Shown: positions 1 to 6,845 of the stretch, one piece after another
How the letters are laid out: every line of letters starts with the position of its first letter
How positions within the stretch are numbered: the stretch's first letter is position 1
From: PALSA-894 sp049698215
GTDB lineage: Bacteria; Pseudomonadota; Alphaproteobacteria; Rhizobiales; Xanthobacteraceae
Direction: 5' to 3'
DNA length: 13,675 bases
NCBI GenBank assembly: GCA_049698215.1
Contig: JBAVXH010000206.1
Span: 1-13,675, forward strand
Notes under the pieces: generated by a model
The model's database searches: none
What the model was told of the DNA's origin: nothing
Seen by the model: the letters and a program-made list of their open reading frames with translations, nothing else
Translations under genes and position numbers: made by a program

Positions 1-752
1 CGCTCGACCGGCCGGTCCCGCCGCCGACCGCCTTCGCGGCGCCTACGGTCCCGATCACGCCCTTCGAGGCGTTCCGCTCTGGCGCCCGCGCCCTTCAGGC
101 CGGGCAGAAGGAAAAGGCCCTGGTTTCGCTTGAATACGCCGCCGATCAGGGCGTGGTGGCGGCGCAGTGGAAACTCGGCCGCATGTACGCCGAGGGGCAG
201 GGCGTTGATCGTTCCGACATCAAGGCGTTCGAGTTCTTCAGCCGCATCGCCGACGACCACCCGGACGACGCCCCGGGTACCCCGCAGGCGCGTTACGTTT
301 CCAACGCCTTCGTTGCACTTGGCCACTACTACACGAGTGGTATTCCGAATTCGCACGTGAAGCCGGACCTCGGTCGCGCCCGCCACATGTACCAATATGC
401 GGCGTTCTATTTTGGCGACGCGGATGGGCAATATCATCTGGCCCGGATGATGCTCGACAACGGCCCGTTCCATGATCCGAAGCAGGCGGCGCGCTGGCTC
501 CATTCGGCCGCCAACAAGGGACAGTATCAGGCGCAGGCGCTGCTCGGCCGCATGCTGTTTCGCGGCGAGGCGGGCATTCCGCGGCAGCCGGCGCGCGGCT
601 TGATGTGGCTGACGCTCGCGCGCTCGAATGCGACGCCGTCCGAAAGCTGGATCGTCGAGAGTTACGACACGGCGCTAAAGCAGGCGACTGACGACGATCG
701 GGCGCTCGCCGCCGACTTCTTGGCGCGCTGGATGAACGCCAAGCGCGACTAA
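1..752 (+). CDS. exoR: ExoR-like periplasmic Sel1-repeat regulator (5' partial)
   Basis: The reading frame is open from position 3 and ends with TAA at 750-752, giving 249 visible residues; the true start and any signal peptide lie left of the window. The protein contains Sel1/TPR-like helical repeats, recognisable as AAQWKLGRMYAEGQG near the start and DGQYHLARMMLDNG and AQALLGRMLFRGEAG further on. The overall pattern (PFEAFRSGARALQAGQKEKA, then ARYVSNAFVALGHYYTSGIP) matches ExoR of rhizobia. In Sinorhizobium, ExoR is periplasmic and holds the ExoS/ChvG sensor kinase inactive, so it represses exopolysaccharide synthesis and affects motility. That role is transferred from the family and not shown here. 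The gene is convergent with xth, 9 bp apart. It could instead be a generic Sel1 protein, but the similarity extends well beyond the repeats. Confidence 0.85.
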   Translation, partial: LDRPVPPPTAFAAPTVPITPFEAFRSGARALQAGQKEKALVSLEYAADQGVVAAQWKLGRMYAEGQGVDRSDIKAFEFFSRIADDHPDDAPGTPQARYVSNAFVALGHYYTSGIPNSHVKPDLGRARHMYQYAAFYFGDADGQYHLARMMLDNGPFHDPKQAARWLHSAANKGQYQAQALLGRMLFRGEAGIPRQPARGLMWLTLARSNATPSESWIVESYDTALKQATDDDRALAADFLARWMNAKRD

Positions 753-758
753 TCGCGC
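743..758. terminator. Small perfect hairpin at the exoR/xth convergence
   Basis: GCGCGA (743-748) pairs perfectly with TCGCGC (753-758) around a 4-base loop CTAA that contains the start of the exoR stop codon. It lies exactly where two convergent genes meet, so it could act on transcripts from either side. There is no run of T on either strand, so this is at most a weak or Rho-assisted terminator. Confidence 0.3.
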
Positions 759-761
759 CCA

Positions 762-1553
762 CTAGCGCGGCTCAAGCTCCAATTCGACCCACACCGGCAC
801 ATGGTCCGACGGTTTCTCCCAGGCCCGAACATGCTTGTCGATGCCGGCTGTCACCAGCCGGTCGGCGGCCTGCGGGGAGAGGAGCAGGTGGTCGATGCGG
901 ATGCCGTTGTTTTTCTGCCAGGCGCCGGCCTGATAGTCCCAGAACGTATAGATGCCGTCCGACTCTGTCGTGGCGCGGACGGCATCCGTGAGGCCGAGAT
1001 TGGCGAGCGAGCGAAAGCTTGCCCGAGTCTGCGGCAGGAAGAGCGCGTCGCTGACCCACAGCTCCGGATTATGGACGTCGATCTCGGAGGGGATGACGTT
1101 GTAGTCGCCGGCGAGGATCAGCGGCTCTTCGAGCTCAAGTCGCTCGCGTGAATAATCAAGAAGACGCTTCATCCATTTGAGTTTATAAGAATATTTGTCA
1201 GTATCAGGCGGATTGCCATTAGGCAAATAGATCGATGCGATGCGCAGCGCGCCGGCGCTCGTCGACACCACCGCCTCCATAAAGCGTGCGTGGTCGTCCT
1301 CGGGATCCCCGGGCAGGCGCAACGTCACTTCGTCGAACGGGAATTTCGAGAAGATCGCCACTCCATTGAAGTTCTTCTGGCCGTGGACGGCCACGTTGTA
1401 GCCGAGCGTCTCGAAAGGCTCGCGCGGGAAGCCGTCGTCGACGCATTTGGTCTCCTGGAGGCAGACGATGTCCGGTTGGCGCTCGCGCAGCCACGCGGCC
1501 AGGTTTTCGGCCCGCTGCCTGACGGAATTCACGTTCCAGGTGGCGATTCGCAT
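762..1553 (-). CDS. xth: Exodeoxyribonuclease III (AP endonuclease)
   Basis: This 263-residue protein is an exonuclease III-type enzyme of the endonuclease/exonuclease/phosphatase fold. It cuts DNA at abasic sites in base excision repair and has 3'-5' exonuclease and 3'-phosphatase activity in characterised relatives. The family active site is intact: N7 in the opening MRIATWNVNS, E34 in LQETK, Y109 in SIYLPNG, D150 and N152 in GDYNV, and D250-H251 in SDHVPV. Length and N-terminus match the family, which fixes the start at ATG 1553-1551. Directly upstream, 3 bp from that ATG, begins a palindromic element (1557-1632), so the 5' untranslated region is made largely of repeat DNA and no strong Shine-Dalgarno sequence is visible. 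It is convergent with exoR. Confidence 0.97.
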   Translation of the reverse strand: MRIATWNVNSVRQRAENLAAWLRERQPDIVCLQETKCVDDGFPREPFETLGYNVAVHGQKNFNGVAIFSKFPFDEVTLRLPGDPEDDHARFMEAVVSTSAGALRIASIYLPNGNPPDTDKYSYKLKWMKRLLDYSRERLELEEPLILAGDYNVIPSEIDVHNPELWVSDALFLPQTRASFRSLANLGLTDAVRATTESDGIYTFWDYQAGAWQKNNGIRIDHLLLSPQAADRLVTAGIDKHVRAWEKPSDHVPVWVELELEPR

Positions 1554-1556
1554 GGG

Positions 1557-1632
1557 CTAGTGTCCCGATTCCGAAGTTCGTCTCATCGTGCAGCACCCTC
1601 GTATGCGAACTTCGGAATCGAAAGGACACTAG
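1557..1632. repeat. Palindromic element 1 (MITE-like, CTAG ends)
   Basis: The element begins CTAGTGTCCCGATTCCGAAG and ends with its imperfect reverse complement finishing GGACACTAG. The left arm (1557-1580) and right arm (1606-1632) pair almost completely, with two extra A residues on the right, around a roughly 25-base loop. The TA-GTGT...ACAC-TA ends fit insertion at a TA dinucleotide, as is known for IS630/Tc1-mariner family elements, so it may be a miniature non-autonomous element. That family assignment is inference. A related element follows 13 bp later. It has no coding capacity. Confidence 0.75.
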
Positions 1633-1645
1633 CAACTCGTTGATT

Positions 1646-1723
1646 CTAGTGTGGCTTAGGTTCAGAAGTCCGCATTTTGGACTCGCCGCAAGTCTGTTGC
1701 GGACTTCTGAACCGCCACACTAG
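1646..1723. repeat. Palindromic element 2 (MITE-like, related to element 1)
   Basis: The left arm starts CTAGTGTGGC and continues GGTTCAGAAGTCCGCA; the right arm (about 1698-1723) is TGCGGACTTCTGAACC followed by GCCACACTAG. The arms pair over about 25 bases with a short TTA bulge on the left, around a loop of about 23 bases. It shares the skeleton TAGTGT-two bases-CG-R-TTC-M-GAAGT-Y-CG with element 1 but differs at several arm positions. In each element the differences occur on both arms, so pairing is kept. Confidence 0.75.
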
Positions 1724-1931
1724 TCGTCCGGGTTGGCGGCGTTCACCATGCCAATCTATGCGCTCCGTCGAGGCATAAAATGCACTGCACAAAGTTATAC
1801 ACGTTAACGCAAATGTGTTAGGTGTCCGCGGCTTGGCGCGGACTAGTCTCGCCGAGCCGGCGCTCTACGCCCGGGGGGACGGTCAATATCAGAGGGGGTT
1901 ACGGGACGTCTCGCGTCCCGGCCTGAACGGC
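1724..1931 (+). promoter_or_regulatory. Upstream region of the RND efflux operon
   Basis: This stretch follows the two palindromic elements and probably carries the efflux operon promoter. A plausible -10 box TATACA lies at 1796-1801, but no convincing -35 box stands at the right distance. The region from 1770 to 1815 is AT-richer than its surroundings and contains short dyads, including GCATAAAATGC. A frame open from GTG 1815 would add 39 residues to the adaptor, but these do not look like a signal peptide or adaptor sequence and are taken as non-coding. Confidence 0.3.
1902..1920. promoter_or_regulatory. Perfect 7-bp hairpin or operator before the adaptor gene
   Basis: CGGGACG (1902-1908) and CGTCCCG (1914-1920) form a perfect inverted repeat around TCTCG, ending 11 bases before the proposed GTG start at 1932. 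Possible roles are an operator for a repressor of the efflux operon or an mRNA structure influencing initiation. No regulator gene is adjacent, so neither role is supported beyond position and symmetry. Confidence 0.35.
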
Positions 1932-3077
1932 GTGAATAGCAGACGCACCTTGGCCGTCTTGGCAGTGGTTGCCGTTGCGGGTGCCGCGGCGGCGACGTGG
2001 AAGTGGAACCTGCAGGGCCTCTGGAGCCCGCAAGGCGCCGTCGCGCAGGCGCCTGCGCAGCCGCGTCTGGTTGCGGTCGAAGTCGCGAAGGCAGTGAAGA
2101 AATCCACGCCGGTCCGGATCGAGGCGCTCGGCACCGTGATGCCGATCGCGAGCGTCGCCATCAAGAGCCGCATCGACAGCGAGATCACCGAAGTCCATTT
2201 CGCCGATGGCGCGCGCGTGAAGCAGGGCGACCTGCTGATTTCGCTCGATAGCCGGTCGATCGAGGCGCAAATCCTTCAGGCCGAAGGCAACATTGCGCGC
2301 GACAGGGCGCAGCTCGAAGGTGCGGAGCGCGACCTCAAGCGCTACACCGAACTGGTCGCCAAGGGCGCGACCGCGATCACCAATCTGGACAACGCCAAGA
2401 CGCAGGCCGCCGTCTACACGGCGGCGTTGATGGCGGACGAGGCGATCCTGAAGAATCTTCACGTGCAGCTGAGCTACGCAACGATCCGTGCTCCGATCTC
2501 CGGGCGCATCAGCGCGGCCTCGGTCAAGGTCGGAAATTTCGTGCGCTCCGCTGACCTGCTCCCCATCGCAACCATCATCCAGACGGCGCCGGTCTACGTC
2601 TCATTCCCGATGCCGCAGATTCAGCTTCCGGCGTTGCGCGATGCGCTTGTCGAGGGCTCTTCAAGCGTCGAGGCCATCGTTCCTGGCGACACCAAGCGCG
2701 CGATCGGACGCGTTGCGATGATCGAGAACACGGTCGATTCCGCGACCGGCATGGTGAACGTGCGCGCCACGATGCCGAACGAGAACGAAGTGCTGTGGCC
2801 CGGCACGCTGGTGCAGACCTATCTCAATCTGCGCAACGAAGAGCTCGTGACGCTGCCGTCGGCCGCCGTGCAGGTCAGCCAGACCGGCAACTTCGTCTAC
2901 GTGATCAAGAACGACGTCGCCGAACTGCATCCGGTGAAGGTGGCGCGCACGCTCGGAGGCGAGACGGTGCTCGAAAGCGGTGTTGCCGATGGTGATACCG
3001 TGGTGATCAACGGTCACCTGCAGCTGACGAACGGCGCGCGCGTCGCAATCCGCGCGCCGAAAAAGGCCGACGGCTAA
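1932..3077 (+). CDS. RND efflux periplasmic adaptor (membrane fusion protein)
   Basis: The protein links an inner-membrane RND pump to an outer-membrane channel. With the GTG start at 1932 it has 381 residues. An N-terminal hydrophobic anchor (about residues 5-25, TLAVLAVVAVAGAAAA) is followed by a lipoyl-like half-motif (about 66-105, LGTVMPIASVAIKSRI and GARVKQGDLLISLD), an alpha-helical hairpin rich in E, A, Q and R (about 105-165), the second lipoyl half with the family motif YATIRAPISGRI, and beta-barrel and membrane-proximal domains ending near VNGHLQLTNGARV. The sequence is closest in character to MdtA/AcrA-type adaptors. The start is uncertain: no clear ribosome-binding site precedes GTG 1932, and TTG 1950 is an alternative. 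It is followed after 37 bp by the pump gene, so the two form an operon. The substrate cannot be told from sequence. Confidence 0.9.
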   Translation: MNSRRTLAVLAVVAVAGAAAATWKWNLQGLWSPQGAVAQAPAQPRLVAVEVAKAVKKSTPVRIEALGTVMPIASVAIKSRIDSEITEVHFADGARVKQGDLLISLDSRSIEAQILQAEGNIARDRAQLEGAERDLKRYTELVAKGATAITNLDNAKTQAAVYTAALMADEAILKNLHVQLSYATIRAPISGRISAASVKVGNFVRSADLLPIATIIQTAPVYVSFPMPQIQLPALRDALVEGSSSVEAIVPGDTKRAIGRVAMIENTVDSATGMVNVRATMPNENEVLWPGTLVQTYLNLRNEELVTLPSAAVQVSQTGNFVYVIKNDVAELHPVKVARTLGGETVLESGVADGDTVVINGHLQLTNGARVAIRAPKKADG

Positions 3078-3114
3078 AGAAGGCGGCGAAGAAACAGGGC
3101 TGGGGTCAAGCGGT

Positions 3115-6100
3115 ATGGGCATTTCGGAAGCATGTATTCGCCGCCCTGTCATGACGACGCTGATCACGGCGTCGTTGATCGTCTTCGGGGCCTTCGCTTA
3201 CCGGCTTCTCTCCGTCTCCGCGCTCCCTGCCGTCGATTTCCCGACCATCTCGATTACCGCCACGCTTCCGGGCGCTAGCCCCGAGACGATGGCCGCGTCC
3301 GTCGCTGCGCCGATCGAACGGCAGCTCTCCACCATCGCCGGCATCAGTGCGCTGACCTCGACGTCGGCGCTCGGCGCAACCACGATCACCGTCCAGTTCG
3401 ACCTCAACCGCAACATCGACGGCGCCGCCCTCGACGTGCAGACCGCGCTCACCGTCGCGGCACGCCGCCTTCCAGTCGAGATGACGACGCCGCCATTCTT
3501 CCGGAAGGTGAATCCGGGCGACTTCCCGATCCTCTTCATCAGCCTGAACTCGGCCACGCTGCCGATGTCGACGGTCGATGAATACGGCCAGACGGTGCTG
3601 GCGCAGCAGATCTCGCAGTTGCCGGGCGTCGCGCAGGTGCTCGTCTACGGCTCGCAGAAATTCGCCGTGCGCGTTCAGGCCGACCCGGTAGCGGCGGCGG
3701 CGCGCAACATCTCGCTTGAGGATATTCGCACCGCGCTGACCAAGGCCAACTCGAACACGCCGGTCGGGACGATCGCGGGAGAGCGGCAGAACATCACGCT
3801 CTCGGCCTCTGCGGCGATCAGCAAGGCGGAGGACTACAAGAAGGTCGTCGTTGCCTACCGCAATGGCGCGCCGGTTAAGCTCGACGAGGTCGCAAACGTC
3901 ATCGACAGCGTGGAAAACGACCGCATCGCGAGCTTCTTCAACGGTAATCGGTCGGTCGTGCTGGCGATCCAGCGCCAGCCCGATGCCAACACGGTCTCGG
4001 TCGTCGACTCGGTGAAAGACCGCCTTCCTGCCTATCGGTCGCAGGTACCGGCCTCCATCAGCATGGAAGTGATGATGGACCGCTCGGTCTCGGTGCGCGA
4101 GTCGGTACACGACGTGCAGGAGACCTTGCTGATCGCAATCGGTCTCGTGGTGCTCGTCATTTTCCTGTTCCTGCGCACGGTCTCGGCGACCATCATTCCT
4201 GCACTGGCGGTGCCGATCTCGCTGATCGCGACCTGCGCGGTGATGTACGCGTTGAACTTCTCGATCAACAACATGACGTTGCTGGCGCTCACGCTGTCCG
4301 TCGGCTTCGTCGTCGACGATGCGATCGTGATGCTGGAGAACATCGTCCGCCACATCGAAGGCGGCATGCGGCCGTTCGAGGCGGCGCTGAAAGGTGCGCG
4401 CGAGATCGGCTTCACGATCATCTCTATTACGGTCTCGCTGATCGCCGTGTTCATCCCGGTGCTGCTGATGGGCGGCATGGTCGGGCGCGTGTTTCGCGAA
4501 TTCGCCGTCACCATCTCGGTTGCCATCATCGTGTCCGGATTCGTGTCGCTGACGCTGACCCCGATGCTGTGCGCGCGTGTGCTGCGGACCCATCACGAAG
4601 GCGAGAAGCAGAATGTCGTGCTGCGCGCGTTCGAATGGATGTTCAATAAATGGCTCAAGGGCTACGAGTGGAGCCTCGACAAGGTGCTGCGATACAAGTT
4701 CGTGACCCTGGTGGTTACGTTCGCCACCATGGCCGGCACGGCTTATCTCTACATCACGATCCCCAAGGGCTTCTTTCCGGTCGAAGACACCGGCTTCATC
4801 TCGGTGAAGGTCGAGGGACCGGCCGACATCTCCTACCGCGCCATGGTGGAACGCCAGAACGCCATCGCCGAAATGATCCGTAAGGATCCGGCGGTCGCTT
4901 TCGTCAATTCCACGATCGGCGTCGGCGGACCTAATTCCACCGTCAATACCGGCAGCATGTTCGTGGGCCTGAAGCCGAAGATCGAGCGCGGGCCTTCGGG
5001 GCCCGTGCTGGCGCGACTGCGGCGCACGGCCGCCAGCGCGATCGGGATGGCGGTCTACTTCCGTGAGATTCAGAACATCAATCTGGGCGGACGCATCGCC
5101 AAGGGCGAATTCCAGTACACGATGCAGTCGAGCGAAACCGAGACGCTCTATCGCGTGTCGGACGAGATGCTCGAGAAGGTCAAGACGATTTCGGGTTTGC
5201 GTGACGTCAACAGCGACCTCTACATCAAGAACCCGGAGATCGAGATCGAGATCGATCGCGAAAAGGCCGCGTTCTACGGCATCTCGGTCGATCAGATCCG
5301 TCAGGAGCTTTACAACGCGTTCGGCAACCGCCAAGTCGCCACGATCTATTCGCCGATCAACGACTACCAGATCATCCTCGAGACGCGGCCGGACTTCCAG
5401 GCCGACACGTCCGGCCTGTCGAAAATCTACCTGAAGACCAGCCTCGCCAATACGTCATCGGCCGTCACCATGGGCGGTGGCGTGCTTGGCACAGGTACGC
5501 CGAACGGCATGTCGATCCCGATCAGCGCGGTCACGCGGCTGGTGCCGAAGATCGGCCCGCTGCAGGTCAATCATCAAGGGCAGCAGCCCTCCGTCACGAT
5601 CTCGTTCAACCTCAATCCGGGCACCTCGCTCGGGCAGGCCGTGGATGCAATCCACAAGATTGAACGCGACTCGAATCTGCCGCTCTCGATCACCACCGGA
5701 TTCCAGGGCAACGCGCAGGTGTTCCAGGAGTCGTTGAAAGGACAGGGCATCCTGGTGCTCGCTGCGATCTTCGCGGCGTTCGTGGTGCTCGGCATCCTCT
5801 ATGAAAGCTTCATCCACCCGATCACGATCATCTCCGGCCTGCCGTCGGCCGGTGTCGGCGCGCTGCTGGTGTTGATCCTGTTCAAGATGGAGCTCTCGGT
5901 CATCGCGATGATTGGCATCGTGATGCTGGTCGGCATCGTGAAGAAGAACGCGATCATGATGATCGATTTCGCGCTGGAGCGCCGTCGTGTCGGAGTCGGC
6001 GCGGAGGCCGCGATCCGCGAAGCCTGCCTGCTGCGCTTCCGGCCGATCATGATGACGACGTTCGCGGCGATCTTCGGCGCGCTGCCGATTGCGCTCGGTA

Positions 6101-6303
6101 CCGGGGCGGGCGCCGAGCTGCGCCAGCCGCTCGGGATCGCGGTGGTCGGCGGGCTGTGCGTATCTCAGCTCCTGACGCTCTACATCACGCCGGTCGTCTA
6201 TCTCTATCTCGACCGCATCGACCGGGTGCTCAAGCGCCGCCTCGAGCCGCAGCTTCGGGAAGTCGAAGAGCATCCGCGGCCGCAGGCCGTGGCGGCGGAG
6301 TAG
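3115..6303 (+). CDS. RND efflux pump, inner-membrane permease (MdtB/MdtC-like HAE1 type)
   Basis: This 1062-residue proton-driven exporter has the usual length and two-fold repeat of the AcrB/MdtBC family, with 12 membrane segments expected and two large periplasmic domains. Visible hallmarks are the first membrane helix followed by LSVSALPAVDFPTISITA, the TM4 proton-relay pair D401-D402 in GFVVDDAIVMLENIVRHIE, and the relay lysine K944 in VGIVKKNAIMMIDFALERR. The sequence SINNMTLLALTLSVGFVVDDA and the segment LIAVFIPVLLMGGMVGRVFREFA resemble MdtB/MdtC more than AcrB. These family members expel drugs, bile salts or metals; the substrate here is unknown. No outer-membrane channel gene and no TetR- or two-component regulator lies within the window, so the channel is presumably shared and encoded elsewhere. 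The gene is intact. Confidence 0.95.
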   Translation: MGISEACIRRPVMTTLITASLIVFGAFAYRLLSVSALPAVDFPTISITATLPGASPETMAASVAAPIERQLSTIAGISALTSTSALGATTITVQFDLNRNIDGAALDVQTALTVAARRLPVEMTTPPFFRKVNPGDFPILFISLNSATLPMSTVDEYGQTVLAQQISQLPGVAQVLVYGSQKFAVRVQADPVAAAARNISLEDIRTALTKANSNTPVGTIAGERQNITLSASAAISKAEDYKKVVVAYRNGAPVKLDEVANVIDSVENDRIASFFNGNRSVVLAIQRQPDANTVSVVDSVKDRLPAYRSQVPASISMEVMMDRSVSVRESVHDVQETLLIAIGLVVLVIFLFLRTVSATIIPALAVPISLIATCAVMYALNFSINNMTLLALTLSVGFVVDDAIVMLENIVRHIEGGMRPFEAALKGAREIGFTIISITVSLIAVFIPVLLMGGMVGRVFREFAVTISVAIIVSGFVSLTLTPMLCARVLRTHHEGEKQNVVLRAFEWMFNKWLKGYEWSLDKVLRYKFVTLVVTFATMAGTAYLYITIPKGFFPVEDTGFISVKVEGPADISYRAMVERQNAIAEMIRKDPAVAFVNSTIGVGGPNSTVNTGSMFVGLKPKIERGPSGPVLARLRRTAASAIGMAVYFREIQNINLGGRIAKGEFQYTMQSSETETLYRVSDEMLEKVKTISGLRDVNSDLYIKNPEIEIEIDREKAAFYGISVDQIRQELYNAFGNRQVATIYSPINDYQIILETRPDFQADTSGLSKIYLKTSLANTSSAVTMGGGVLGTGTPNGMSIPISAVTRLVPKIGPLQVNHQGQQPSVTISFNLNPGTSLGQAVDAIHKIERDSNLPLSITTGFQGNAQVFQESLKGQGILVLAAIFAAFVVLGILYESFIHPITIISGLPSAGVGALLVLILFKMELSVIAMIGIVMLVGIVKKNAIMMIDFALERRRVGVGAEAAIREACLLRFRPIMMTTFAAIFGALPIALGTGAGAELRQPLGIAVVGGLCVSQLLTLYITPVVYLYLDRIDRVLKRRLEPQLREVEEHPRPQAVAAE

Positions 6304-6439
6304 GGGCGTAAAGCCGACCCGTCAAATGCCGGGTTCCCCGATCGATGGAAGGTGGATCTTCCCCTGCGTCTTCCCGATTGCCCCGCCGGTTCCGGCAGTA
6401 TAGGCTTTCGCTCGGAATCGCATGCACAGAGGGATTCAT
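6304..6439 (+). promoter_or_regulatory. Intergenic region and likely promoter of the RiPP cassette
   Basis: The 136 bp between the pump stop codon and the precursor start hold two short hairpins: ACCCG/CGGGT near 6317-6335 and GGAAG/CTTCC at 6347-6362. Neither is followed by a T run, so termination after the pump gene is possible but unproven. A TATAGG box at 6399-6404 is the best -10 candidate, without a convincing -35. A clear Shine-Dalgarno sequence AGAGGG (6428-6433) lies 6 bases before ATG 6440 and decides the start of the precursor gene against the in-frame ATG at 6422. Confidence 0.4.
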
Positions 6440-6532
6440 ATGGACAAGCTCTCGCGCCGCTCACTGCTCCGCACTCTTGCGGGGGGCGCTCTTGGTACAG
6501 TTGTGATCGCGCGCGCCTCGGTCGCCGAAGCA
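6440..6532 (+). other. Predicted twin-arginine signal peptide of the precursor
   Basis: Codons 1-31 encode a short basic region with S-R-R-S-L-L, matching the Tat consensus core S/T-R-R-x-hydrophobic-L, then an Ala/Gly/Leu/Val-rich segment and AEA before the predicted cleavage point. An arginine (R11) within the early hydrophobic part and a second (R25) before the cleavage site are slightly unusual. A Sec signal is the alternative reading, but the paired arginines favour Tat. Confidence 0.65.
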
Positions 6533-6844
6533 GCCGAAATGGCGGGCGACGCGCTTCCCGTGGGCGATCTGCAGGATCGGGCGACACGTCTCGCCGAGCT
6601 CGGCGAAGAAATGACCACGCGGCCAGCCCAGCTCTTCGTCAACGGCGGTATTCCTCTCCCGGGCGTCTTCGCGAACGCTCCGATCTTCGGGAACGCTCCG
6701 ATCTTCCGTAACGGTGGCTTCCGCAATGGCGGCGGCTTCCTCAATGGCGGTGGCTTCCGCAACGGCGGTGGCTTCCGCAACGGCGGTGGCTTCCGCAACG
6801 GCGGCGGCTTCCGTAATGGCGGTGGGTTCCGCAATTTCCGGTAA
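6440..6844 (+). CDS. grrA: GrrA-type cyclophane RiPP precursor with F-x-N repeats and Tat-like leader
   Basis: This 134-residue precursor peptide is probably the substrate of the radical SAM enzyme encoded just downstream. Residues 1-31 form a Tat-like signal peptide: twin arginines R6-R7 in SRRSLL, a hydrophobic stretch, and an A-x-A site (A29-E30-A31). Residues 37-63 are charged and probably helical (VGDLQDRATRLAELGEEM), a likely recognition segment. The C-terminal half carries eleven F-x-N motifs starting at F66, F77, F83, F89, F94, F100, F106, F112, F118, F124 and F130. Seven are FRN; the others are FVN, FAN, FGN and FLN. The later ones are separated by GGG, and the protein ends FRNFR. 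Related radical SAM enzymes join the aromatic residue to the third residue of such triplets. The start is set by AGAGGG 6 bases upstream. The maturase begins 1 bp after the stop codon. Confidence 0.9.
   Translation: MDKLSRRSLLRTLAGGALGTVVIARASVAEAAEMAGDALPVGDLQDRATRLAELGEEMTTRPAQLFVNGGIPLPGVFANAPIFGNAPIFRNGGFRNGGGFLNGGGFRNGGGFRNGGGFRNGGGFRNGGGFRNFR
6719..6826 (+). repeat. Six tandem 18-bp units encoding F-(R/L)-N-G-G-G
   Basis: Six in-frame 18-bp units start at 6719, 6737, 6755, 6773, 6791 and 6809 and are followed by a partial unit encoding FRNFR-stop. Units at 6755 and 6773 are identical; the others differ mainly at third codon positions (aat/aac, ggc/ggt/ggg, cgc/cgt), with one R-to-L change in the second unit. 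An earlier 16-bp direct repeat (6673-6688 and 6691-6706, encoding NAPIF) has the same 18-bp period. The array probably grew by duplication and is kept under protein-level selection. Confidence 0.95.
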
Positions 6845-6845
6845 A

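Noticed and set aside
762..1553. Plus-strand open frames within xth (801-1151, 1290-1643)
   Set aside because: They are shadows of the complete exonuclease III gene on the minus strand.
1557..1723. The palindromic elements as rho-independent terminators
   Set aside because: They have long imperfect arms with 23-25 base loops and CTAG termini, no adjacent T runs, and a shared sequence family, which fits mobile repeats better.
3106..5334. A 742-codon open frame on the minus strand opposite the efflux pump gene
   Set aside because: Its composition (Arg, Asp, His-rich, no hydrophobic core pattern) is that of a GC-rich antisense shadow, while the plus-strand frame encodes a complete RND pump.
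6436..6834. Minus-strand frame encoding K-P-P-P-L-R repeats
   Set aside because: It is the reverse complement of the F-R-N-G-G-G repeats; the plus-strand product has a signal peptide, ribosome-binding site and partner enzyme.
6719..6844. Possible CRISPR or satellite array
   Set aside because: The 18-bp units are directly adjacent without spacers, stay in frame and vary mostly at third codon positions, so they are coding repeats.
6714..6845. N-terminal extension of the maturase through the repeat array
   Set aside because: It would encode a repetitive Ala/Ser/Val/Met tract from the shifted frame of the precursor repeats; ATG 6846 gives the expected family N-terminus.
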